Part shown: piece by piece, positions 54,036-64,000 of the stretch
How the letters are laid out: the number at the start of each line of letters is the position of its first letter
Numbering within the stretch: position 1 is the stretch's first letter
Assembly: GCA_030847615.1 (NCBI GenBank)
Contig: JAUMIR010000001.1
Location: forward strand, 292,604,187-292,668,186
Reading direction: 5' to 3'
Source of the DNA: Gambelia wislizenii
Taxonomy: Eukaryota; Chordata; Lepidosauria; Squamata; Crotaphytidae
DNA: 64,000 bases
Notes under the pieces: model-generated
What the model was told of the DNA's origin: nothing
Databases searched by the model: none
The model's input: the letters and a program-made list of their open reading frames with translations, nothing else
Made by a program: the position numbers and the translations under genes

Positions 54036-54512
54036 TAGAAATAGTGTTGGAAGGGACTGTAAGTGCCGTCTCATCCAATCCCCACCATAGTATTCAACTG
54101 AAGCACTCCCATTAAATAAACATCCAACTTCTGTTTAAAGACCTCTAAAGAAGGAGAATCCACCAGGACGATCTATTCTACAGGTTGACCCCTGTATCCA
54201 CAGGTTTGGTATCCACTTACCTAAATCTGAAAAAAAAAATGTTATCTAGGCATTTCTATGTCCTCCAATGTGATTCTGTGGTCAACTTCTGGTGTTTTTC
54301 TCATTGAAAATAAAAGTGTTCCCTATTATTCACGGAGTGTGTGTGTCTTGGAACATATCCCCCACAAATACAGGGGTTGACCTGTATAATGTCTTTTCTT
54401 GTAATTTGAATTCTACTGATTCATGCCCTAGTTTCTGGAGTAGGAGAAAACGAACTCCATCTTCTATATGGTATCCCTTCAGGTATTTAATATGGCTATC
54501 ACATGACCTGTC
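54036..54512 (-). mobile_element. Old CR1 3' end, split by a MITE
   Basis: The CR1-like text (GTTGGAAGGGACTGTAAGTG … AAAGACCTCTAAAGAAGGAG) runs to 54,180. It resumes after the MITE at 54,387 with TTGTAATTTGAATTCTACTG and ends near TTAATATGGCTATCACATG. More diverged than the other CR1 copies. Confidence 0.75.
54181..54384. mobile_element. pogo-like MITE (GTTGACC-ended), nested in CR1
   Basis: CAGGTTGACCCCTGTATC and GGGGTTGACCTG ends with TA at 54,179-54,180 and 54,385-54,386. Related to 13,350-13,551. Confidence 0.85.
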
Positions 54513-54514
54513 TT

Positions 54515-55460
54515 CACTTCAGAAGTTATGGTGTGAGGTAACTTTCAAGATGGTGTGGAGAGGTTGGAAATACTTTCTTGTGGACTGCTCAGGTTGGGGA
54601 TTGGCTGAGCAACTTAGTTCCTTACCTCCCTAACATTATATCATGCAGACTCAGGTCTGGTAAAATAGAATAGGAGTGGGAACTTTAATCCTCCACATGA
54701 CATACTTTGGGGGCAATGTAGCACGGTGATAGGAGGCTGAGCTTCACTGTTCAAACTGACCATTGCATCCCCTTTTAGGAGTTTACATTAGTTTTCATTG
54801 GTGATCATATAGCATATAGGTTGCCAGGTCTATACTTTTCTGTTGTTTTTTTTAAACCCCACAGGTTATTTTGGCCACCTTCTCGTGAAAGAGGCTGGTT
54901 TTGTTGATGTACATATTTTAGTTAAAAGTTTGACAATTTCTTAATGCAGGATTCCAGCTACAGCCAAAGATGGCTGCACTCTATTGACAGAGATGGTAGG
55001 AATCCAACCCTTAATTGTCTTTTCAGCATCCAGAAAAATAATTCCTACTTAATATTATTACCAGTTTCAATGAGAAGCATTCAGCAGCAGGAGATAACCA
55101 TTCTTAACAATCATAGTCCACAGTAACCTTTTTTAATAGTAATTAATGTGCCCACTAAGCTATACCTGCCTGTTAATGTTTGTCTCAAAGGTACATTGAG
55201 AATATTTATAGAATACCAAGTAGGCCAAGCCTACAGGCAAGAGCTAAAATTCAGAGAATCTTGTAAATCTTGGCAGTAGAAACATGCGTATGTGTGTACA
55301 GAAAGAATGTTACAATGGTGTTCTTTTTATCTTAATCTATCTGATCTGCTTTAATCACAAAATGTTGATGTCAATGGTTTCTTTCACTAGCACCCTTTAA
55401 CAGTGCTGAAACAGTCTTTTGCTGTCACAGCAGGTGGAGTTAAAATGGTGGTTCTACACA
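54515..55460. other. Anonymous DNA
   Basis: I see no gene or repeat family here. Confidence 0.4.
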
Positions 55461-56255
55461 GCACATAATTTTATTGTTAACTGCCATCAAGTCAACTTTG
55501 ATTTATGGCGAACCCATGAATGAGAAGCCTCCAAGGCACCCTATCATCAATAGCCCCTCTTAGGTCTTGCAGATTCAGGGCTGTGGCTTTCTTGATTGTG
55601 ACTATCCATCTGGAATGTGGTCTTCCTCTTTTCCTACTGCATTCTACCTTACCAAGAATTATTGTCTTTTCTAGTGAACCATATCTTCTCATGATATGGC
55701 CAAAGTATGACAGTCTCAATTTTGTCATCTTGGCTTCTAGGGAGAGTTCAGGTTTGATTTGCTGTAGGATCTGTTTGTTTGTCTTTTTAGCAGTCCACTG
55801 TATCTGTGGAACTCTTCTCAATTTGAGCACCACATCTCAAATATATTGATTTTCTTCCTATCAGCTTTCTTCACTGTCCAGTTTTCACAACCATGCATAG
55901 AAATGGGAAATACGATGGCATGGACAATCTAACTTTAGTATTCAATTATATATCTTTATACTTCAGTATCTCTTCTCTAGTTCCTTCATAGCTGTCCTTC
56001 CAAGTCCTAGTCTTCTTCTGATTTCTTGACTGCAGTCTCCATTCTGATGAAAGACTGAGCCTAGGTATGGAAAATCTTGAACTATATAAATGTCTTCACC
56101 GTCTGCTTTAAAGTTATGTAAATCATCTGTGGTCATTTTTTTTTAATGTTCAACTGTAAACTTGCCTTTGTACTTTTTTCCTGGACTTTCTTCAGTAATT
56201 GTTCCAAGTCTTTGCTATTTTCTGCTACTAGTTTGGTGTCGTATCATATGGTAGT
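55461..56255 (-). pseudogene. BovB/RTE LINE reverse transcriptase 3' part
   Basis: The minus-strand frame 55,492-55,833 gives the BovB C-terminal order: RRVPQIQWTAKKTNKQIL, EAKMTKLRLSYFGHIMRR, SLEKTIILGKVECSRKRGRP and VPWRLLIHGFAINQS. Further upstream pieces (to about 56,250) carry RT text in broken frames. The 3' end reads ...GACTTGATGGCAGTTAACAATA, the BovB-type tail. The copy is 5'-truncated and inactive. BovB is known for horizontal transfer among squamates and ruminants. Confidence 0.88.
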
Positions 56256-56257
56256 CC

Positions 56258-56835
56258 ACCTGGCCAAGATCCTTGTAGAAGGGAAACCTCTACCCTAAAG
56301 GCCTAATTCCGTCTGCATAGTCCAGATTTGTTGTGCTAGGGGTCTGGGATACGCTGTACTCCTTCCTCAAGCTCTATGCATCTTGCCACCATTGGAAATG
56401 AGAGCAAGGTTTAGGAGGAATGCCTTTGCTAGTCGTGATCTGGTATTAAAGATACCAGACAAATTCTCCATGTAGAGAAAAATATGAACCTCATGCCATC
56501 TCTAGACAAAGAAATGCCAAATCATGTGTGGGAGTAGATAGGCATGGATGATATCAGGAAAGAGCAGAGCATAGGCTTGTGGCCCACTGCCTTTATTCTG
56601 GGGCACAGATGGGAGCCAATCCACCTCCCCATCTGTGTTCTGTAATTTTTATTTAGGAGTAAGTTCCATTTAGCAAACGTTTCTGTAAAACCTCTCATGT
56701 CTCTGCCTCTAATTGTTCTCTGTAGCCCAAGCCATAGTATTAGTGATGAACTGTCCTTAATTGTTATTTAGTTCCTGTCCCTTACATTATGAGTTTCTTT
56801 CCTCCTCCTTTTGTATAGCAATTAAAAGAAAAGAC
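56258..56835. other. Anonymous DNA
   Basis: I see no gene or repeat family here. Confidence 0.4.
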
Positions 56836-56838
56836 TAA

Positions 56839-57189
56839 GGACATTTTCAGACAGCGTTGAACAGTGCCTACTGCGGGATTAGGTCCTGGGAGAGGAACGG
56901 CGCTCTTGCGCGGCAGGGGGTCATTTTCAGACACCGCCGTCCCTCTTCTGGGATCTTTCGTGGCACGTCCGTGAAGCTTTGGAAGTGGCCGCGCCATGTT
57001 TTAAGCATGGAAGTTGCCCATGCTTAAAATATGGCGCGGCTGCTTCTAAAGCTTCATGGACATGCCACGAAGGATCCCAGAAGAGGGACGGCGGCATCCG
57101 AAAATGACCCCCTGCCGCGCAAGAGCACCGTTCCTCTCCCGGGACCTAAACCCATGGTAGGCACTGTTCAACGCTGTCTGAAAATGTCC
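56839..57189. mobile_element. Harbinger-like full-length palindromic MITE
   Basis: The 351-bp element is one long imperfect palindrome: GGACATTTTCAGACAGCG at the left is matched by CGCTGTCTGAAAATGTCC at the right, and complementarity runs to a central loop near 57,005-57,020. TAA flanks both sides (56,836-56,838 and 57,190-57,192), the 3-bp duplication usual for PIF/Harbinger. The ATTTTCAGACA text also recurs internally near 56,931. Confidence 0.88.
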
Positions 57190-57192
57190 TAA

Positions 57193-59150
57193 GAAAGAGA
57201 GTCAGCAAGTGTCCTAATAGTTTGGAAGGCTGACAATGATCTCCCCCTTCACAAAAATACAGTTTCTCTCTGCAGTTTGACGTAGTGTCTGAAACTATGG
57301 TAAACACTTTCCAGTTTGGAGGAGGTGTCCATTTCTGGTTTGGTAAGCACCAATCATCACTAGATATCTTGGACATCATGCCCTACCCTGGATAGTGTCA
57401 TGTTGTAACATGAAAGTACAGCTGTGTCCAAGAAGGGAAGAGAAAATTCCAAGAGCCTCAAAGTCATCTTGGACCTATTGGCCAAAACAGGTGATGTATG
57501 AATAGATTTCAGATATTTATGCTTAAAAAAATAAATATCACTAGCAGGGCAGGAGAACCATGGATCAAGACCAGGGTGCCTTAGGAAGGGTGTTTGACCC
57601 CTTCCCTAGCACTTTGGTCCCGGTAACCAATATGACTTGTTCCAGCTTCTGTTTTCTCTGGAAGGGAAGCTATCACTGGGACCTTCTATAATAAGCAATA
57701 AATCTGGGTGCAGGGAATGTTTAATTTGGACCATGATGTGGAAGCAAAGATTAGCTCATCATCTTCTGAAAGCCAGGTTCCCAATCCTAATCAGCCCCTC
57801 TCCCCATGCTGCTATTCAAATTTTTACAGACAGATACATAATATGCACTCACACATTTCAAATATAGTCTAGATTGGCTCTGAATCAAACCAGGGTGTAG
57901 AGTGTGGTGTTATAAGGAATCTAAGGATGGGAGAGAGAATCTGTGTCCTTCCCTATGACAATAATCAAATGCTGCATTTGCTTTTTATCTGAAAAGCAAA
58001 CTAGTCAAGCGTATGCAATATCTGTTATTTGCAGAATCGGGACTAAGAACCAGAATTGAGTTAAACTGCTGAGCACTAATTCCCCTGTAGCTGCAAACTG
58101 TTGCTAATTAAGCACTGCTGCAGAATCAAGGCAGTCTTGTCTGTTAAGAGCTCTGTGTGTCAGTGTTCCTACTCCCAATTATGCTCCTGTAATTTTGTCT
58201 TTTCCATCTAAGCATCTCCTAAATGTCTGCTCTGCTCATATCTTCCTTTCCTGTAAAGGCATATTTCTGCTGAAAATTCATGCATGCTGTAGTGCTAGAT
58301 ATACATAAAAATAAATTACATGATATATAGTGTGTGGTTCTGTCACAAAATATATATAAGCAGTCCTGTATCTAGATAAAACTGTTTCCTGGAATGTACT
58401 GCAAAGATGCCTAAGTAGTATTTTGTGTTAATTTAGATTCATGTCTTCTGTGTGTTTGGTAATGGAACTATGTTTCCATTCCCTCTCCTTCTCTTTTTAA
58501 TATTGAAGGCACTGGATTTACTGCACTAAATGGGGGAAGTGATTGTAATCCCCCCCCCGCAGAATTATGTATGTGAATAGCAAAACGAATGTTTGGATCA
58601 GTTTTTGCCAATATCACTGATTTTAAATGCCATGCTATCTATAGCTTCCTAAACAATGTAGTAACTTCCAACAAGGTTGTTTGCTTCTCTGTGTTTACAG
58701 AGGGTTACATTATTTTTTTAAAAGAAAAACAACCTCTTTTCCTGTTCCACCACTCATTGTAGTTAAAGTTTATTTATAACAATTGCCATGTAAAAACATC
58801 CTGTAGGTATACAATTTCTTTTATTTTCATCTATGCTTATGTACAATGTGCATTGTCCACATATTCTATTAATGGCTGCCAATCCTGCATAGAGTAGGTA
58901 GGGGCAGATGTACCTGCTTCTGCTACATCAAATTTTGTGAAAAATTGTATTAATTCATTGTGCTTGCCCAAACTCCCAAATGGATCAAATAATCTGGAAT
59001 GGCTTCCACCCTAGCTATCCTGATTATGTTTTTAAAAGCACTGAAGAAATTGACAAACATTATTCCTCTTTCTTCCACTGGTGGGGTGACTTCTCTGAAA
59101 ATGATGAGCATGAATAGGCTTCTTTGGGATCCCTGGAAAGGTAGAGGAAA
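57193..59150. other. Anonymous DNA
   Basis: I see no repeat family or credible exon in this interval. Confidence 0.4.
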
Positions 59151-59164
59151 TCCTTGTCAATCTT

Positions 59165-59401
59165 GTTGTTGTTGCTGTGTGCCTTCAAGTGGTTTTTGAC
59201 TTATGGCAACCCTAAGGTGAATGTATCATGGGATGTTCTTGGCAAGATGTGTTCAGAGGATGTTTCCCTTTGCCTTCCTCTGAGGCTGAGAGAGTATGAC
59301 TTGCCCAAGGTCACCCAGTTGGTTTTCATGGCTGAGCTGGAATTTGAATCCTGATCTCCAGAGACCTAGTCCAGTGCTCAAATTATCACACCATGCTGGC
59401 T
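59165..59401 (-). mobile_element. tRNA-derived SINE with BovB-like tail
   Basis: On the plus strand it starts with the TTGTTGTTG tail complement and ends with CACACCATGCTGGCT. Perfect 12-bp duplications CTTGTCAATCTT lie at 59,153-59,164 and 59,402-59,413. Confidence 0.9.
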
Positions 59402-59413
59402 CTTGTCAATCTT

Positions 59414-60896
59414 AACAGTTCCTTTTTAAAAAGGAAGATACCCAAATATTGCTTCCCAGTGTATCTGGCAGCCTTGAGTTGCACACAGGTTTGTGTGTGT
59501 TTAAATTTCCTCATATGAAAGCTATGGCAGAGAAGCAATCCCATGAGGGGAACGCTTGAAGAAAAAGCTAGAACCCAAAAAATTGTTTGCTTCCTGCATT
59601 TGAGACTGTCAGATACAAGTCAGTCTAGCCGCGTTGTGCTAGATCTCCCTCTCCACAACCAAACATACACATCCTACAGTCTCAGAGACAAACAGCATAG
59701 TGTTCTCTTTATTTATTTTACTTCATGGGATTGCTTCTCTACTTTTGTGAATAAGTTATCCTATGGTGGGATGGTTTAAAAAATACAGTTGTATTTTTAC
59801 AAAGGTGTCCAGAGCAGGGTGGGAATAATAGTTATGCCTCCTCCTTTCCCTTACAATTGAGGTCTCCTTATGTTTCACGGTTGGCCTGGAACCCACTAGT
59901 GAGCAGCAGAGGGATGATTCCTGCTATACCAGATGACTTATGGTTCTGGCCTTGATTCCTGTCAGGGAGGAACTCTTGCCCATCCTTTCAAGAGCAAAAT
60001 CTGTTTCTTTCATTTTGGTCTTCCCTGTTTTCTGTGGGGCTTATTTATTATTAGTGTCTCAGAATTGTTGTGTCCACCTTGCAATGTTTAAGAGGTTTAC
60101 TTTCTCCTCAGTGTTGGGTTGCTAGATTAATACCATTCTAGGTCCTGAGATTTCAGGGCCAAAACCTGAGACCAAGGGATTCCCCCAGTGTTGTCACAAG
60201 AGGTGATCCCTGTTGGTGTCATTAAGCATTAACCACAATTGCTCAGATTATATCCTTTAGATAATTAAAACAACCAGGACTAATAAAGGGGAATGCATAC
60301 ACAAACTTTTTAAGGTAATGCTCTCATCCTGAGATTTCTTTCCCCCCTACCCTGAGAAATGGAGATGAAGGACCAGGCCATGAATTCTGGAGACCTTATT
60401 CTTATCTGTGTGTACTTGTAAAAAACTAATCCTTCATCTTCATCACATAATTGCACAGCATGGTAAGAGGATAGAGGCTGAACAGAAATCCTGATTATAT
60501 CTTTCCTTTTTTAAAATGGGTTTCAAACATTTCATCAGTAGGACATGACAGTATGTATAAGTATGTATTTCTTCACTACTGGAAATTTGTTTCTAAATAT
60601 ATTATTATATCTTACATCAGGGGATGTGTAACCAGGGGGATGTGTCTTCACCAGGGGAGACAAGAAGAGGGGACAGAATTGTCCATCTCAGTAAGCTTGG
60701 GCAAAAATAAAACTGTTACAGCCTCCCCTAGCTTATGTGTATTTCCTCATTAATAACTTTTGCCATCCTGACCATACTTTGATGTTGCTTGGCCATTTCC
60801 CAATTTTCATCTGTGAAATGTTAGAAGGTAGTCCTTTAGTTACCAAGACATTAACCCATTGGTTGAAATGGTGTTTGTTTCAATATAAGTAGAATC
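59414..60896. other. Anonymous DNA
   Basis: I see no gene or repeat family here. Confidence 0.4.
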
Positions 60897-60899
60897 TTA

Positions 60900-61960
60900 G
60901 GCTGCATTTACATGGGCAAATATTCCCCTAAATATACCTCTAAGATTGCTCATTGTTCCCACGGATCGAGCCACAGTATCGCCTCATTCAGAAAGGGGGA
61001 AGTCAAAATACCCAAATGTAGCGTGACAAGGGATGTCGCTACTTTTGCCATTTTACTTGAAAAGTAGCTCTACTTAGCGCATTATTGCTAGCGTGTACGG
61101 CAAATCCGTGTGAATTACCAGCAATCTTCCTGATACAGTTGCAGCAGAGCTGCACTGTGATTGGTTCTTATGATGAAGGGGTGGGCTGGCTAGATGTGGA
61201 GCCAGGAGGGAGACTCAGGAAATCTTAAAATCCTTCGTGTCTACTGGTTGCTTTAAACATCCAGCCAACCGGCTTGCTTTTAGCATGGGAAAAGCACTGC
61301 AGAGCAAAGGAATCCTAGGCAGCTGCTTGTGTGTGTGTGTGTGTGTGTGTGTCTGCTTTCCTTCCCACTTAATTATTCATCTCCTCCATGGTCTCCCTCC
61401 TTTTTTGTTGATTTATATGCAGACGAAGGTACCCTCCTCTCCGTCTTCTGCCTGGCTTTAATGATAATGATAGAGCTTCCTGGCCATCCCCCCCCCCTTT
61501 GTTTTCCAAAATTCATCCAAATTAGCCATAAATCTTAAGAACTATTCACCCCTGTTCCGAAAGGAGGGAAATCCAGAATTTCGCTCACTTTATTCTGTCC
61601 TGTAACTGGCCCCTTTGTCAATCAGCTGTTAAGCAAGGAGAAAAAACCTTCCGTTTGGAGTTTGATTTGTGGGCAGGGAGCTGGGGGGAAAGAGGCAAAG
61701 GGTGACATTCTTTGCCTCTAAGCTGTTAAGCACACGGAGTTAGGGCCAGGGCAGACATTCCTATGGCATTCCTTTGTCTCCTCTCCAATGCTTGGCCACA
61801 CCCCCATCACATTTGGCTGTGTGAATCTCAAAGCGAGAAAAACCAAAGAGCAACAAAATACAGCTGTTTCTTCCATAGACCGTGTAAACTACCCACCACT
61901 GATGCGGAAAAGCGCTAAAGCGCAATTTATTGTAATAAAACCTGCCATGTAAATGCAGCC
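60900..61960. mobile_element. TTA-flanked TIR element, 1.06 kb
   Basis: A perfect 16-bp TIR (GGCTGCATTTACATGG / CCATGTAAATGCAGCC) with TTA on both sides (60,897-60,899 and 61,961-61,963) fits a Harbinger-like non-autonomous element. The interior has a (GT)n tract at 61,328-61,352 and no transposase frame. One segment (CATTCAGAAAGGGGGAA) resembles text in the AGGGCTTGTC family. Confidence 0.8.
61328..61352. repeat. (GT)n microsatellite
   Basis: About 12 GT dinucleotides inside the TTA-flanked element. Confidence 0.95.
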
Positions 61961-61963
61961 TTA

Positions 61964-62399
61964 GCCAAAGATGCTTAGGGGTAAACTGTGAGTTTGTAAC
62001 AGGTAACAGAACTTAACAGATGATGTTAGCAAAATAGCGTACTGGTACTGAGTAATAGTCAGCTGCTCCTGTTAGATAAACATCTTGGCATTGCTTCCCA
62101 TTTATCAAAAACAAGTTCTAAGGTGTTTTTTTTGTCATGCAAGAGGTATTGTAGTTTTATGGCAGGTTTCTGTGACAGTGACTTTCTTTTGCACTTAGTG
62201 ACTGTTGTAGATTTAATAATTTTTATTTGATGCATGCCAGTGTTCAAGAGTGATAGTTGTTCATTGCAGTGCTGTTGGAAAGGACTGACTATCTAGGATA
62301 GGGATCAAAGGGAGTTATTATTTGCATCAGTCAGTTGAAGGTCAGTTTACACATAAGTAGATTTTAAAAACTTTTCCCCCAGATGGGTAGTTTAAAATG
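61964..62399. other. Anonymous DNA
   Basis: I see no gene or repeat family here. Confidence 0.4.
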
Positions 62400-62612
62400 A
62401 GCCAGCTTGGTGTAGTAGTTTGAGTGCTGGATTAGGTATACTGGGAGACCTGTGTCTGAATCTCCGCTCGCCCATGGAAACCCACTGGGTGACCTTGGGA
62501 AAGTCACACTCTCTCAGCTCTCTCTGAACAAATTCTGCCAAGAAAGTGCCATTATAGGTTCATCTTATGGCGACCCCAAGTCAGAAATGACTTGAAGGCA
62601 CACCACAACAAA
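62400..62612 (+). mobile_element. tRNA-derived SINE with BovB-like tail
   Basis: Starts AGCCAGCTTGGTGTAG and ends GACTTGAAGGCACACCACAA. Approximate duplications GTTTAAAATG and GTTAAAATG flank it. Confidence 0.88.
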
Positions 62613-62775
62613 GTTAAAATGTCAATGACATGAAGAACATGCAAAGAACCACTTGTGGTTTATGGCAGCATTACAGATGACAGCCACAGTTACTGAGAAT
62701 GATATTTGATTCCTCACTAGGCATGGGAAGCAACAGGTTGCCCAAAGCTAAATTCTAGTTGTACAGCTGTATAAG

Positions 62776-63005
62776 TTGTTGTTGTGTACCTTCAAGTCAT
62801 TTCTGACTTATGGCAACCCTAAGGCAAACCTATCATGGGGTTTTCTTGGCAGAATTTGTTCAGAGGGGCTTTGCCTTTGCCTTCTTCTGAGAGAATGTGA
62901 CTTGCTCAAGGTTACCTGGTAGGTTTCTTTGGCCAAGCGGGGATTAGGACCCTACTCTACCAGTGTCCTAGTCCAACACTCAAACCATTAAACCTCACAG
63001 GCTCT
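62776..63005 (-). mobile_element. tRNA-derived SINE with BovB-like tail
   Basis: The plus strand shows the complement of the tail (GTTGTTGTTGTGTACCTTC), then GTCATTTCTGACTTATGGC, ending in the tRNA-like head near CACAGGCTCTTG. Confidence 0.85.
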
Positions 63006-63330
63006 TGCACCAGTGAAGTTCATTAGGCAGCTAAGAGCCATTTACCTTAACTGTTGCTCTTGTCCTGTATACCTAGTCTGCACAACTTGTAACCCATCAG
63101 GCTAAATAAAAGCTTCCAAAAATACATGGTAATTCACCATGGTTTAATAAATATCATGGATTTAGATCCCATTCAGGCTTCTTTGAAACTACAGAAACTG
63201 ACCAAAGACAATATATGAATAGTGTTTGGTGTAGACTACAATTGGACTTGTAAGTGTGTATAGGATGGTAGCTTTGGTGCTACTAGTGCTAAATTAAGCT
63301 ATGGTTGCTGTAACAGAAGTTGGCTGTGAA
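63006..63330. other. Anonymous DNA
   Basis: I see no gene or repeat family here. Confidence 0.4.
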
Positions 63331-63659
63331 TGAGGGCTTGTCTACACTGCCAAAAAAAATCATACTCACCTTGTAGTTGCTGTATTCATGACACACAGTG
63401 TTTTTGATGATGATTCGCTGAGAATACAGTTCTTTTTGATGCTCAAGGGCTTTAATCTGATTTGTAAAAACTGTAAAAACTTGCCTTTTACTCTATACTT
63501 TCCTGGAAAATCCAGATAATTGTATGTGTGGCCAGGTTGGCTTGGCGTGGAAGTTAGCTTCAGTGTGGAGCCAGGTTGGCTTCAGTTTGGAGCCAGCTGA
63601 GTTGGGGTTTTGGGTCACCTGATCATTCCTGCCAGGAATGGCTACATCTTCTTTGTGGT

Positions 63660-64000
63660 CTCTGTGAATCACACAGTTGGGTTTATTCCTGCGCCTGCGC
63701 AGAGCATACGGAACCGTCTGGTATCGCTAGTCAGAATGTGCATTGATACATTTTGGCGGTAACTCCGCCCACAGTCGCGGTCCCTTAAAAGGCGCTCCCG
63801 CCTAATTCCCCTCAGTTCCTTTTTTTCCTCCACGTTAGCAGCTCGAAGGAACCTTCGCTCACTAGTTTAATCTCTTTCGCTTTTGGTTTTGACTTGGACT
63901 GTATTTTGATGATGATTCTATCTCTTTGCCCTTGACTCTGTGTTTTGAAAACTTTTTTGGCTTGACTCTGACTTCTGACGGCGATTTTCGCGCTCCTCTT
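63660..64000. other. CpG-containing sequence at the window edge (promoter or mobile-element end)
   Basis: The sequence becomes richer in CpG and holds CTGCGCCTGCGCAGAG (NRF1-like), AACTCCGCCCAC, CCTTAAAAGGCGC and CCTCAGTTCC followed by a T-run. This could be the start of a host promoter or the terminal repeat of a large retroelement reading beyond the window. It does not match the ends of the three DIRS copies here. Confidence 0.35.

Overview
This window looks like a stretch of vertebrate nuclear DNA, most likely from a squamate reptile. The host background is AT-rich, has no operon structure, and is packed with transposable elements. The mixture is typical of squamates: BovB-type LINE sequence, tRNA-headed SINEs whose 3' tail resembles BovB, CR1 and L2 LINEs, hAT-, pogo- and Harbinger-like MITEs, and DIRS-type tyrosine-recombinase retrotransposons. 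The species is not determined. No host protein gene, rRNA, tRNA or CRISPR array can be asserted with confidence. The only credible host regulatory landmark is a CpG island at about 39,985-40,830.

Layout. Positions 1-3,110 hold a pogo-like MITE, a CR1 3' end, an L2 reverse-transcriptase remnant and a 524-bp hAT-like element with a perfect 8-bp target duplication. Positions 3,123-11,874 hold two head-to-tail DIRS-like elements on the minus strand: a 5'-truncated copy B (3,123-6,230) and a longer decayed copy A (6,231-11,874). Positions 11,875-16,960 are mostly unrecognised DNA with three TA-flanked MITEs, one of them carrying an internal 62-bp tandem array. Positions 16,961-23,296 hold the best-preserved element, a 6.3-kb DIRS-like retrotransposon of a second lineage. 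Its gag, RT-RNase H and tyrosine-recombinase frames are open, and it has inverted terminal repeats and the internal complementary region diagnostic of DIRS replication. Positions 23,297-31,500 hold two related LINE 3' ends, one with a perfect 23-bp target duplication, and a 1.4-kb TA-flanked element expanded by about 6.5 copies of a 149-bp palindromic unit. Positions 31,500-39,500 are mostly anonymous DNA with MITEs and one SINE. After the CpG island, 41,000-64,000 is anonymous DNA (possibly intronic) with SINEs, a CR1 copy containing a nested L2, a BovB 3' end, two Harbinger-like elements and a TA-flanked TIR family.

How the parts relate. In each DIRS element the three frames run gag, then RT-RNase H, then recombinase on the minus strand. 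The recombinase would integrate a circle whose junction is templated by the internal complementary region; that junction is readable in the 16,961-23,296 copy. The SINEs share their 3' end with the local BovB LINE, which suggests BovB machinery mobilised them. The many short TIR elements have no transposase here and must have been moved in trans.
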